Positions 7,880 to 15,660 of a DNA stretch of 64,000 bases are shown here, piece by piece. Both the position numbers and the translations under genes were made by a program. Source of the DNA: Rhizobium leguminosarum. Its GTDB lineage: Bacteria; Pseudomonadota; Alphaproteobacteria; Rhizobiales; Rhizobiaceae. The notes under the pieces are model-generated. The model saw nothing but the letters and a program-made list of their open reading frames with translations, did not search any database and was not told the DNA's origin. The stretch covers positions 1-64,000 of the forward strand of contig NZ_MZMU01000025.1 of NCBI RefSeq assembly GCF_004123835.1, read 5' to 3'. Positions within the stretch are counted from its first letter, which is position 1. Each line of letters begins with the position of its first letter.

Positions 7880-10170
7880 CCCTCAATGCGCGGTGCTTGT
7901 TGACCGTTATTACTGTTGTTCTTGGAAAGCGCCTGCAGCACCTCGATCCTTTCCCCGAACATGGCGACAGTGCCCTCCTTGAGCACGAGGATCTTGTCGA
8001 CGCATTGGAGAAGAGCCGGGCGCTGGGTAATGGTGACGGTGGTGATGCCCTGCTTCTTGGCGTGGATCAGCGCCTTGGCAAGTGCTGCCTCGCCCTGGGT
8101 ATCGAGGTTTGAATTAGGCTCGTCGAGGACCACGAATTTGGGATTGCCGAAGAAGGCGCGAGCCAGCGCGATGCGCTGCTTCTGGCCGCCCGAAAGCGGA
8201 GCGCCGTCGGCCGCCACGATGGTTTCGTAGCCCTGCGGGAAGCCTGCGATGAGTTCGTGCACGTCGGCCAGCACCGCGGCCTCGTAGATCTGGTGATCGT
8301 CGACGTCGTCGCGCATGCGGCAGATATTGGCCTTGATCGTGCCGGGAAAGAGCTGCACGTCCTGCGGCAGATAGCCGATGCTTTCGCCGAACTGGCGCTG
8401 GTCCCAGTTGCGCAGATCCATCAGGTCGAGGCGCACATTTCCCGATGTCGGGACGATCGAGCCGACGAGCATCTTGCCGAGCGTCGTCTTGCCGGACCCG
8501 GAATTACCGATGATCGCAAGCGATTCCCCCTTCCGGAGTGAGAAGGAGATGCCGTTGAGAATGACCTTCTTTTGCGGTGGCGGCACGAAGAGAATGCGTT
8601 CGACATCGAGCCGGCCTTCGGGATTCGGGAGACGCAGGCGCGGAAAGTTCAATGGGGAATTCAACAGTAGTCCCTTGATCCTGCTATAGGCGGCTGCCGA
8701 CCGGTTGAACTGGTTCCAGCCTTCGATGGCGCCTTCGATTGGCGCCAGCGCGCGTCCCGAGATAATCGAGGCCGCAATTACCATGCCGCCTGTCAACTCG
8801 CCGGAGAGCGACAGATGCGCGCCCCAGCCGAGCAGGGCAACCTGGGTGATCATGCGGCAAGCCTTCGATATGCCGGAGAAGATGATGTTACGGTCCTGCG
8901 CCTCGACTTGCGATTTCAGCGATCCCGCCGTTTCCCGGCCCCACATCTTCACGGCCTCAGGGATCATCGCCATCGCGTTGATGATCTGCGAATTGCGCGA
9001 CATGGAATCGAGATGGAAATTCGCCCGGCTGAGATAGCCGTTGGATTCGGCGAATTGGCGGGCGGTGAATTTTTGGTTCAGATAGGCGATGACGAAAAGC
9101 ACCACACAGCAGACCATGATGATGATGCCGAGATGCGGATGCACGAAGTAGACGACGACCACGAAGAACGGCATCAGCGGCGCATCGAGAAACGCGATCA
9201 GCGTGCCTGATGTCAGGAAGCCGCGCAGCAGCTGCAGGTCCTGCAGCGTCTGATAATCCTTGCCGCTGCCATGCAGCGATGCCCTCGCCGCAGCGCTGAG
9301 GATCGGCGCGCCGAGCTGTACTTCGAGCTCCACCGCGGTGCGCATCAGGATGAAGCGACGCACCGAATCCATGAAGGCCTGCAGCAGCACGGCGCCGAGC
9401 ACGGCAATCGAGAGCATGACGAGCGTGTCGATGGAGCGGCTTGTCAGCACCCGGTCGGATATCTGGAAGAGATAAAGCGGTATCGCCAGCAGAAGGACGT
9501 TGATGGCGATCGTAAACATCATGACGACCACCATGTTGCGTCGTACCGCCGCCATGCCGCGCGAGAGGCTGGCGGCGAAATTCACAGGCTCGCTGCGCTT
9601 GTGAAAACCGCCGCCGCTTCCGCCGCCCCCGCCCCCGCCGCCCCCGGGATCGGAATCCTTGCCGTTTCCGCCGCCGGTGCGCAGTCGCCTGTCGTTCTCG
9701 CTGATCGGACCGCTGTCGCCTTCGATGGTCTTGCCGAAAGGCATCGTCGGGCTCGATTTAAGCTCGGTCTTCTCTTTCGGCAGTTCGGGAGCCACCCGCG
9801 CTTCGATCTGCGGTTGGGCCGGCGCTTCCGCCGGTTTTGCTGTCGCCGGGCCCTGCGCCACCGCGACAGGAGGTGCCGTTTCTACTTTAGCTTCCGGCAC
9901 CGCCGTCTTTTCCGGGAGGGGCGCCTGCGTTGCGCTTGCGCGTCCGGTATCGGCAGCCTCGTTTGCCGCAGCTTCGGACGTCTCCTTGCTGCCATCGGGA
10001 GGCGAAGCAGCGGCGCCGCTCAGCCTGCGAAGGTTCTCGACCGCCTCGTCGATCGCGGAGATGCAAAGATCGGTCATCGCCGTTTCCGAGGCGGCAGCGG
10101 AGGGAATAGTGCCCGACCTCAGATCGAGGGCGCTGCCTGCCGCAAAGACTTGTTTCGAAATCTGGTTCAT
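7876..10170 (-). CDS. Type I secretion ABC exporter (permease-ATPase fusion)
   Basis: A 764-residue protein. Residues 1-200 are an unusual Ala/Pro/Glu-rich low-complexity extension that ends in a run of nine glycines (about 176-184). The membrane domain (about 205-490) starts MVVVMMFTIAINVLLLAIPLY. The nucleotide-binding domain has Walker A GNSGSGKTT (555-563), signature LSGGQ (659-663) and Walker B FVVLDEP (679-685). This is the PrtD/HlyB-type exporter architecture without a C39 peptidase domain. Classical PrtD proteins are near 570-590 residues, so the extension explains the extra length. It lies between two candidate substrate genes upstream and its adaptor downstream, and exports them across both membranes with an outer-membrane channel. 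Confidence 0.93.
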   Translation of the reverse strand: MNQISKQVFAAGSALDLRSGTIPSAAASETAMTDLCISAIDEAVENLRRLSGAAASPPDGSKETSEAAANEAADTGRASATQAPLPEKTAVPEAKVETAPPVAVAQGPATAKPAEAPAQPQIEARVAPELPKEKTELKSSPTMPFGKTIEGDSGPISENDRRLRTGGGNGKDSDPGGGGGGGGGSGGGFHKRSEPVNFAASLSRGMAAVRRNMVVVMMFTIAINVLLLAIPLYLFQISDRVLTSRSIDTLVMLSIAVLGAVLLQAFMDSVRRFILMRTAVELEVQLGAPILSAAARASLHGSGKDYQTLQDLQLLRGFLTSGTLIAFLDAPLMPFFVVVVYFVHPHLGIIIMVCCVVLFVIAYLNQKFTARQFAESNGYLSRANFHLDSMSRNSQIINAMAMIPEAVKMWGRETAGSLKSQVEAQDRNIIFSGISKACRMITQVALLGWGAHLSLSGELTGGMVIAASIISGRALAPIEGAIEGWNQFNRSAAAYSRIKGLLLNSPLNFPRLRLPNPEGRLDVERILFVPPPQKKVILNGISFSLRKGESLAIIGNSGSGKTTLGKMLVGSIVPTSGNVRLDLMDLRNWDQRQFGESIGYLPQDVQLFPGTIKANICRMRDDVDDHQIYEAAVLADVHELIAGFPQGYETIVAADGAPLSGGQKQRIALARAFFGNPKFVVLDEPNSNLDTQGEAALAKALIHAKKQGITTVTITQRPALLQCVDKILVLKEGTVAMFGERIEVLQALSKNNSNNGQQAPRIEG

Positions 10171-10195
10171 CGTGGTTCCTTCGCAATACTCAAGG

Positions 10196-12232
10196 TCACG
10201 CGACCATGGCTTGCATTACGTCGGCGGGATGCGTCGACGACCATGAAAAATCCTGCCCGGCATTGATGACGCCGTCAGCACAATCGCAGCCTGCCGGATC
10301 GTCGTTGTCGAGAAAGGCGATGACCTCGTTGGCGAGCCTGTCGTCGGCCGGCTGCGGCTGTGTCGTGTCATGCTCCACCAGCCCGCCCTGAATGAGGATG
10401 GCGTCTGAATAGAGCTGGCCTGCCAAATAGGTCGTCTGGCCGAAACTGTCGTAGTCGACGATCTCGGCGACGTTGACGACCGCATTGCTGCCCGTGTCGA
10501 TCGTAACCGTTGCATCGGGATTATTGTCGAGGAGCGTCGATGCCGCCTGGGTGACATCGTCGGAATCGCCGAGGACACTGACCTGCTTTATGATTGTCAT
10601 GTCATAGAAATTGCCGGTGATGTAGAGCACGTTCAGCCCGGCATATCCTTGGAAATTCGCATCGAACGACAGCCCCTCCGGCATATTGGGATCGCGATCT
10701 TCGATCGCCTTCTGCGTGTCGACCATGTAGTCGGGCATGGTCTCGAACGGGCCGCCCGTTCCGACATTGTGGATCGAGGCGAAATTCCAGATCAGGTTGT
10801 TGCCCGTTTGTATGTCGGCGCCGGGATCGAGGTCGCCCTCTGCCCGCACCCAGTCATTGTCGTAGAGCAGCGAGACCTGGGTGATGCTGTTGATATCGAG
10901 CACATTGCCGCCGATGATCACCAGATCATATTGCAGGCCCATCTGGAAAAAGGAGGAGAAATTGATCGAAGTATTGCCGCCCATCAGAACCGTGGCTTCG
11001 GACCCTGAGGTGGTGACCGTCATCGTGTCGTTGTCGGTGACGAAGTGATACTGCTCGATCCACTGGACGAAGGAGACGTCGCCGTCGATGACGCTGACGC
11101 GCCAGCTGTTGGGGAACGTCGGATCGGCATGATCGGGTTCGGCATAGCTCGATGCTTCGAAGGTGCTTTGTTCGAAAACGGCGATGTTCTTGGCGATCGT
11201 TCCGGCTTCCTCGGCCGAGTGAACGGATGAGCGCAGCGCCGAGGCGATCTCGTCATTGTCGCTATAGACGAAGGCCTGGGAGACCGCGTCGATCTGATGA
11301 TAGTTGCCCATGACGGCGGTGACAGACGCAATGACGCCGGTATGGATCACGGAGGCGACGTTGACGACGACGTTCGCACCGGCAGTCACCTCAAGGCTGT
11401 TGCCGCTGGGGTCGTTCTGCTCGACGGATGTTTGGGTGTCGTCGGGCTCTTCGGGGAGCTTGGCGAGACCGCGATCGGGCAGGAAGTCGTCGAGGACCGG
11501 TATATCGGTCTCGGCCTTGCCGTTGATGTAGACGGTGTCGTTGACCTCGGGGTCGAGGCGGACAAAATCATGCGGCGCGTCGGTGCCGAGCGAGGTTGCG
11601 CCGCTATCCTCGGTATTCTGGGCATTCTGGATATAGTTTTTGAGATCCTCGGCGATCTTCAGGGCACCATCATACGTATCCGTGCGGTGGAGGCTCGCAA
11701 AAGGCGTGAAAATCTCGGCCTTGGTGCTGAAATCCGCCAGCCGCTCGATGACGAAACTCGTGTCTCGAGGCGCATGGACGCCGTCGGTCATATCGAGATA
11801 GTCGTCGTCATAGAGGGCGTTGACCTGGAGGACATGACTGATCGCCGAACCAGGCCCGGCAAAGATTGTCAGTTCCGGCTCATCCGTGAGCACGATATCC
11901 GTAGGATCGCCGAAATGCGGTAACGGGATGTCCTTTCCGGCAATCGCCGCCAGCTTCTCGAGGCTCTCTTCGAAGACGCGGCCGAAATGGCGCGTCGGGC
12001 CATATTCGATTTCGTAGCTGCCGCTTTTGTAAATGATGCCCGGATCGTAGTCCTTGAGCTGGAGATCGGAAGAGAAGGCGGCGGTAAAGGCATCCTGATC
12101 CGGCAGAGCCGGTCCATCCGCGCCCGGTCCTGCGCCTTCGGCATAGTTGGTGCGTAACCTCATCTCGTCGGTCGTCATCTCGAAGAGACCGATGAAGTGC
12201 GCAATGATTTCCGAAATCTTCTCGATATGCAT
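10196..12232 (-). CDS. Putative type I secretion substrate with internal repeats (about 678 aa)
   Basis: An acidic, signal-less protein encoded 25 bases upstream of its likely exporter. At least four repeats of about 75-100 residues pair a GxNxxxNxxxI motif (GANVVVNVASVIHTG, GNTSINFSSFFQMG, GNNLIWNFASIHNVG, GSNAVVNVAEIV) with a following I-x-QV-x-LxDxD motif (INSITQVSLLYDNDWV, MTIIKQVSVLGDSDDV). The Asp/Asn-rich loops could bind calcium, but classical RTX nonapeptides (GGxGxDxUx) are absent. The C-terminus ends DVMQAMVA, plausible for an uncleaved type I signal. I chose the start at 12232, preceded by GGGAGGG. A longer frame from 12304 has no ribosome site. The function is unknown, and a surface or matrix role is inference. 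Confidence 0.75.
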   Translation of the reverse strand: MHIEKISEIIAHFIGLFEMTTDEMRLRTNYAEGAGPGADGPALPDQDAFTAAFSSDLQLKDYDPGIIYKSGSYEIEYGPTRHFGRVFEESLEKLAAIAGKDIPLPHFGDPTDIVLTDEPELTIFAGPGSAISHVLQVNALYDDDYLDMTDGVHAPRDTSFVIERLADFSTKAEIFTPFASLHRTDTYDGALKIAEDLKNYIQNAQNTEDSGATSLGTDAPHDFVRLDPEVNDTVYINGKAETDIPVLDDFLPDRGLAKLPEEPDDTQTSVEQNDPSGNSLEVTAGANVVVNVASVIHTGVIASVTAVMGNYHQIDAVSQAFVYSDNDEIASALRSSVHSAEEAGTIAKNIAVFEQSTFEASSYAEPDHADPTFPNSWRVSVIDGDVSFVQWIEQYHFVTDNDTMTVTTSGSEATVLMGGNTSINFSSFFQMGLQYDLVIIGGNVLDINSITQVSLLYDNDWVRAEGDLDPGADIQTGNNLIWNFASIHNVGTGGPFETMPDYMVDTQKAIEDRDPNMPEGLSFDANFQGYAGLNVLYITGNFYDMTIIKQVSVLGDSDDVTQAASTLLDNNPDATVTIDTGSNAVVNVAEIVDYDSFGQTTYLAGQLYSDAILIQGGLVEHDTTQPQPADDRLANEVIAFLDNDDPAGCDCADGVINAGQDFSWSSTHPADVMQAMVA

Positions 12233-12322
12233 GGTTCGGCCCTCCCATTCGAAATGACGATCGGCCTTGGAGGCACCCGCCGGGAGGCGTGGTGTGGTCG
12301 TCAAATCGTTTTCAAGCAGTCA

Positions 12323-12350
12323 AACTGCACCGGCTTGAGCCGGTGCAGTT
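12323..12350 (-). terminator. Hairpin between the two secretion-substrate genes
   Basis: A perfect 12-bp stem (AACTGCACCGGC/GCCGGTGCAGTT) with a four-base loop lies 25 bases after the first gene of the secretion operon. It is followed on the transcribed strand by only a short T run. It could be a partial terminator or an mRNA 3'-end stabiliser that gives the first gene more message than the exporter genes. Confidence 0.55.
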
Positions 12351-12374
12351 CGTCTTGGTCGCTGGAGGTCAGTG

Positions 12375-13328
12375 TCAGGTGCTGGTATCCTCGCCGACGT
12401 CGGAGGCACGAGAGTTGCCGCCGATGACGCTGGAGTCGACCGTATTGCTGAGCAGGTTCGCACCCTGAACGAGCTCAAGGTGGAAGCCGGAATTGGCAAG
12501 GATCGCCGAAGCATCGGCCGCGCTCGAACCAGCGGCGTCGTCGCCGGCCTTGAGATCCCAGCCTTTGCCGTCCATTTCCATGCCTTCTGCGCTGTCGGCG
12601 GTGCCGCCATTGGCATTCAGGTGGTTCTGAGCTCCTGCGTTGTCCATCTTGGTGTTCCAGGCGCTATCCTGGTCGGCCAGATGGTTCGCCTGGACGGCGC
12701 TGAAGCCGCTGTCATTGCCTTCGCCGGTCAGCGAATTGTTCAGGATGCTGTCGACGTCGAGAGTGAAGGAGAAGTCGTCCCCGAGGTTGAAGGTGAGGTC
12801 GTGTCCGGCAACGCCGAGATTGGAGTCCTTGACGTCCTCGATGACGGCGAAGTCTGTGTCCGTCTTGTTGAAGCTGTCGGAGGTGTTGAAGCTGTCGGAG
12901 ACCGTCTTCGTATCCGTCTCCGTCTCCGTAACGGTCTTGATATCGGTGTCGGTCACGGTCTTCGTGTCGGTGTCCGTGATCGTCTTGGTGTCGGTGTCGT
13001 TATCGCTGTACGACTTGCTGTCATAGCTCCAGTCGTAGTCGGTCTTGGTGTCGGTATCGGTGATCGTCGTGGTCTTGGTGCTCGTATCGTCGTCGGACTT
13101 GTAGCTCCAGTCGTATTCGTTGTCTCGGTTGTCGCCGTTGTTGGCGGAGACATCGATCTCAGCCTTGACGTCCACGTCGACGCTGTTGTCTTTATTGTCG
13201 CGATTGTCGCCATTGGCGACGCCGACATAACCGGTCGAGCCGTCGTCGACTTCAGTTGAATTGACAGCGCTGTTGGCAAAGCCGTCGGCAAGCGCCCCGA
13301 CCTTCGTGATTTCGGTTTCGTCAGACAT
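12375..13328 (-). CDS. Putative secreted acidic repeat protein (317 aa)
   Basis: A strongly acidic protein with no signal peptide, Lys-poor apart from the repeat. The centre (about residues 80-150) is a low-complexity run of Thr-Asp units (TDTDTKT variants) interspersed with YDWSY motifs. NGDNRDN occurs twice before it. The C-terminal 120 residues are Asn/Ala/Gly-rich and contain VQGANLLSNTVDSSVIGG, close to the GxNxxxNxxxI motif of the neighbouring 678-residue protein. Position as first gene of the type I secretion operon, the composition and the shared motif point to a secreted substrate. The start is a good ATG after an AAxxGGAG-like stretch (GGAGAAAC). The function is unknown; it could be structural or adhesive. 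Confidence 0.75.
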   Translation of the reverse strand: MSDETEITKVGALADGFANSAVNSTEVDDGSTGYVGVANGDNRDNKDNSVDVDVKAEIDVSANNGDNRDNEYDWSYKSDDDTSTKTTTITDTDTKTDYDWSYDSKSYSDNDTDTKTITDTDTKTVTDTDIKTVTETETDTKTVSDSFNTSDSFNKTDTDFAVIEDVKDSNLGVAGHDLTFNLGDDFSFTLDVDSILNNSLTGEGNDSGFSAVQANHLADQDSAWNTKMDNAGAQNHLNANGGTADSAEGMEMDGKGWDLKAGDDAAGSSAADASAILANSGFHLELVQGANLLSNTVDSSVIGGNSRASDVGEDTST

Positions 13329-14156
13329 TCAAGTTTCTCCAGAAAAAAACCGGAGCAGCTTTTCGAAATCCCTCTCATCTCAAATGGGATTTTACTCGCG
13401 CTCGCTCCGATGCGGTTAACATCGGCAGATGTATTCGATACTAGTCATCTGCAGCTTCTCGCGATTTGTTGATCAAACCGTTGGTATTGGGAACGTACGT
13501 ACTCAGTACAAGGCCGCACATATCCGGCTCCGAATCCTGAAAAGGATAGGGAGTAGTCAGGTGTTCTTTTCGTTGAGTTGCCCTATATGGAGGCCGTGTA
13601 TCAAAAACGCATGCCGATACATGGCTTTTCCATGCCGCCACTTGGACGACGACCACAGAATGCTGGAAAGAATGTGGATCCGATAGATACCAATTCGGGC
13701 TAAGGCCGATTTGCCACGTCCGGCTAGCCCCTGTCGTTGGTTGAGACTTCTTCGGCCGGGGCGTCGCTAAGCTGCGAGAATCCAGGACTTCCGGCATTCG
13801 CCGCTGGGCTGAGGAGCAGCTTTCGACGTCTGCCTGTCTCATATCCGACACTTCATGCATGACGAAAATATAACAATCTGTACTGAAATATTACATTCAG
13901 CTCTCATCTATAGTGAGCGCAAATATAGCCTCGAAGTATATATCGCAGTAAGAATGCAACCAATGCTTGGTATCGTATCGCTTTTAGTCCGCTAAAACTA
14001 ATTATTTTGGGCCATTTCCTTCCTTCTCAATCCGTATTAACATAATTAAGAAATGTCTAAAAAATAAAGCGATGACATCCGGGGTCGGCATTTCTTACTA
14101 TCTAATACCCGCCATCGCACCAAGTTGAGTAAAGTGTAACGCTAGGGGAGGCGTAT
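13329..14156. promoter_or_regulatory. Divergent intergenic region between secretion operon and LuxR gene
   Basis: About 830 bases with no convincing gene. The minus-strand frame at 13441-13860 has unnatural composition and no ribosome site. The right half (13860-14150) is strongly AT-rich against the GC-rich coding background and should hold the promoter of the luxR-type gene. The left end should hold the promoter of the secretion operon. The 12-mer TAATTATTTTGG at 13999-14010 is repeated upstream of the polysaccharide operon. Confidence 0.5.
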
Positions 14157-14939
14157 ATGTTCATGACAGGCTCAGGAATGGAGAATGCGGACCAGGGAAG
14201 GAAGTTGGGTTCGTCCGGAGATACTATACTAGTGGTGGCCAAGGCGGATCTGTTTTCAGAATGCATGGTAGAAGCACTGGCAAAGAAATTTCCGAACTGT
14301 GAAGTGGCAAGCATAACGAGTACAAAGCCGATACTGGAAAAAGATGCCAGCGATCTGAAACTCGTTTTATTCTATCATATACCCGGCCCGGAGCTTCATG
14401 AAGCGCTGCAGGCTGCCCGCGAAAACCACCCTGAAACCTCGATCGGACTTGTCGTCGAAGCTATCGACATGCTCGAGCCCTATGTCAGCCGGCTGGTAGA
14501 AGCGCGGATCATCGATGGCGTCCTGCCACTCAACCTGCGGCTCGATGTCTTCATGGCTGCAGTGGATCTGCTGATGAAGGGCGGCGAACATTTTCCGTCA
14601 GCACTTCTGAATCGTCTCACCAACAAAAACGCCCAGCTGGAGCCTTCGCTCTATCAGACAAAATCGGTCGATGCGGCCCGCAGCAATGCGCTCAAGCTGA
14701 GACGCGACAGCATGTCCGCTTTGACCACCCGGGAGGTTCAGATCCTGGATCTCATATGCAAGGGCACGCAGAACAAGATCATTGCCGACAAGCTGCATCT
14801 TTCCGAAAATACCGTGAAGGTTCACGTCCGCAACATCTACAAGAAGATGAACGTCCGAAACCGCACGGAAGCAGCATCCCGTTTCTTCAACGAGCATCCC
14901 GCCGGTGATGACGATATGTCCGGCCGTTGGCGCAATTGA
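14157..14939 (+). CDS. LuxR/FixJ-type transcriptional regulator with degenerate receiver domain
   Basis: A 260-residue regulator. The C-terminal LuxR helix-turn-helix (about 186-243) is canonical: LTTREVQILDLICKGTQNKIIADKLHLSENTVKVHV. The N-terminal part (about 23-145) resembles a response-regulator receiver (ILVVAKADLFSECMVEAL), but the strand that should end in the phosphorylated aspartate reads LKLVLFYH. Phosphorylation is therefore unlikely, and activity may depend on level or partner binding. The start is supported by AGGGGAGGCG just upstream. It lies between, and faces, the secretion operon and the polysaccharide operon, so it may control either or both. Confidence 0.85.
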   Translation: MFMTGSGMENADQGRKLGSSGDTILVVAKADLFSECMVEALAKKFPNCEVASITSTKPILEKDASDLKLVLFYHIPGPELHEALQAARENHPETSIGLVVEAIDMLEPYVSRLVEARIIDGVLPLNLRLDVFMAAVDLLMKGGEHFPSALLNRLTNKNAQLEPSLYQTKSVDAARSNALKLRRDSMSALTTREVQILDLICKGTQNKIIADKLHLSENTVKVHVRNIYKKMNVRNRTEAASRFFNEHPAGDDDMSGRWRN

Positions 14940-14954
14940 TCTGACGCTTTTGCT

Positions 14955-15275
14955 TCAGATCGAGGGGCGTGCAAAGCAGCGTGACTTCTGTCCGAAGCCG
15001 CTTGGAGAGCAGATATAGGGCGCCGAGCCATGATAGGCTACGGTGCGGACCGTTGCCCCCGCCGGGCGCGCGGCCCGATTTGCCGGATAGGCATAGGCCT
15101 TGGAAACGCGCGGCGCCTCGACCACGGCGATATTCTTCTTCGCGACGACCGCGATATCGTCGTCGACGACCGTGCAGGCCGTCAGTCCGATCGCAAGAAG
15201 CGCCGTTCCCCAGGCAAACATCGCCGAGCGGATACGCCGGCCTTTCAGCTGCGCTGCATCTTGTTTTTTCAACAT
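14955..15275 (-). CDS. Small predicted lipoprotein (106 aa)
   Basis: It starts MLKKQDAAQLKGRR, then a hydrophobic segment ending in a lipobox (LLAIGLTAC), so it should be lipid-modified at that cysteine and anchored in the envelope. The mature part is basic. It contains two further cysteines near the C-terminus (YICSPSGFGQKSRCF) that could form a disulphide. The start at 15275 follows GAGGGG at suitable spacing, and an upstream in-frame ATG at 15311 adds twelve residues without support. It is convergent with the LuxR-type gene and divergent from the polysaccharide operon. I do not recognise a named family. Confidence 0.7.
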   Translation of the reverse strand: MLKKQDAAQLKGRRIRSAMFAWGTALLAIGLTACTVVDDDIAVVAKKNIAVVEAPRVSKAYAYPANRAARPAGATVRTVAYHGSAPYICSPSGFGQKSRCFARPSI

Positions 15276-15660
15276 GCCAAAACCCCTCGCATATGGCGCT
15301 TCCGGATGCAAGACCAGCGGTGCAGTTGAGCTCGGCCAATCTCCCGCCTTCCCTTTTATATTAGCTGCATTGAGTGAAGCTTGAGCGGCAGGTGAAAGCT
15401 TTGTGGCGGAGAAGAGTTAAGTGTGATTAATCATTCGTTACCTTGAAGAATACTTGTGTAATTATTTTGGATACTAGAACTTTTTAAAGTTGACCTTCAC
15501 GCTAATCGTCTTATTATTTGAGTAGTAAATCAGTTATCCCAAGAATAACTACAAAGTTATTCATATCTTAATAGGAGAGTTAACGAGCATCCAGACGGAT
15601 AGGGAAGACTTGAGGCGCATAAATAAATCAAAAGACTAAATACATGGGAAGGAGTTTGTA
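15276..15660. promoter_or_regulatory. AT-rich promoter region of the polysaccharide operon
   Basis: About 385 bases without a gene. The stretch 15420-15650 is very AT-rich and includes a second copy of TAATTATTTTGG (15459-15470). The operon start has the ribosome site AAGGAG at 15649-15654. AT-rich promoters of this kind in rhizobia are often bound by MucR/RosR-type regulators, but no specific site can be assigned by eye. Confidence 0.45.

Noticed and set aside
12870-13100. Short regular repeats that could suggest a CRISPR array.
   Set aside because: The units are in-frame Thr-Asp codons with no unique spacers, and no cas genes are present.
13441-13860. A 139-codon minus-strand frame in the gap before the LuxR-type gene.
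   Set aside because: Unusual composition, no ribosome site and no recognisable motif, so probably non-coding.
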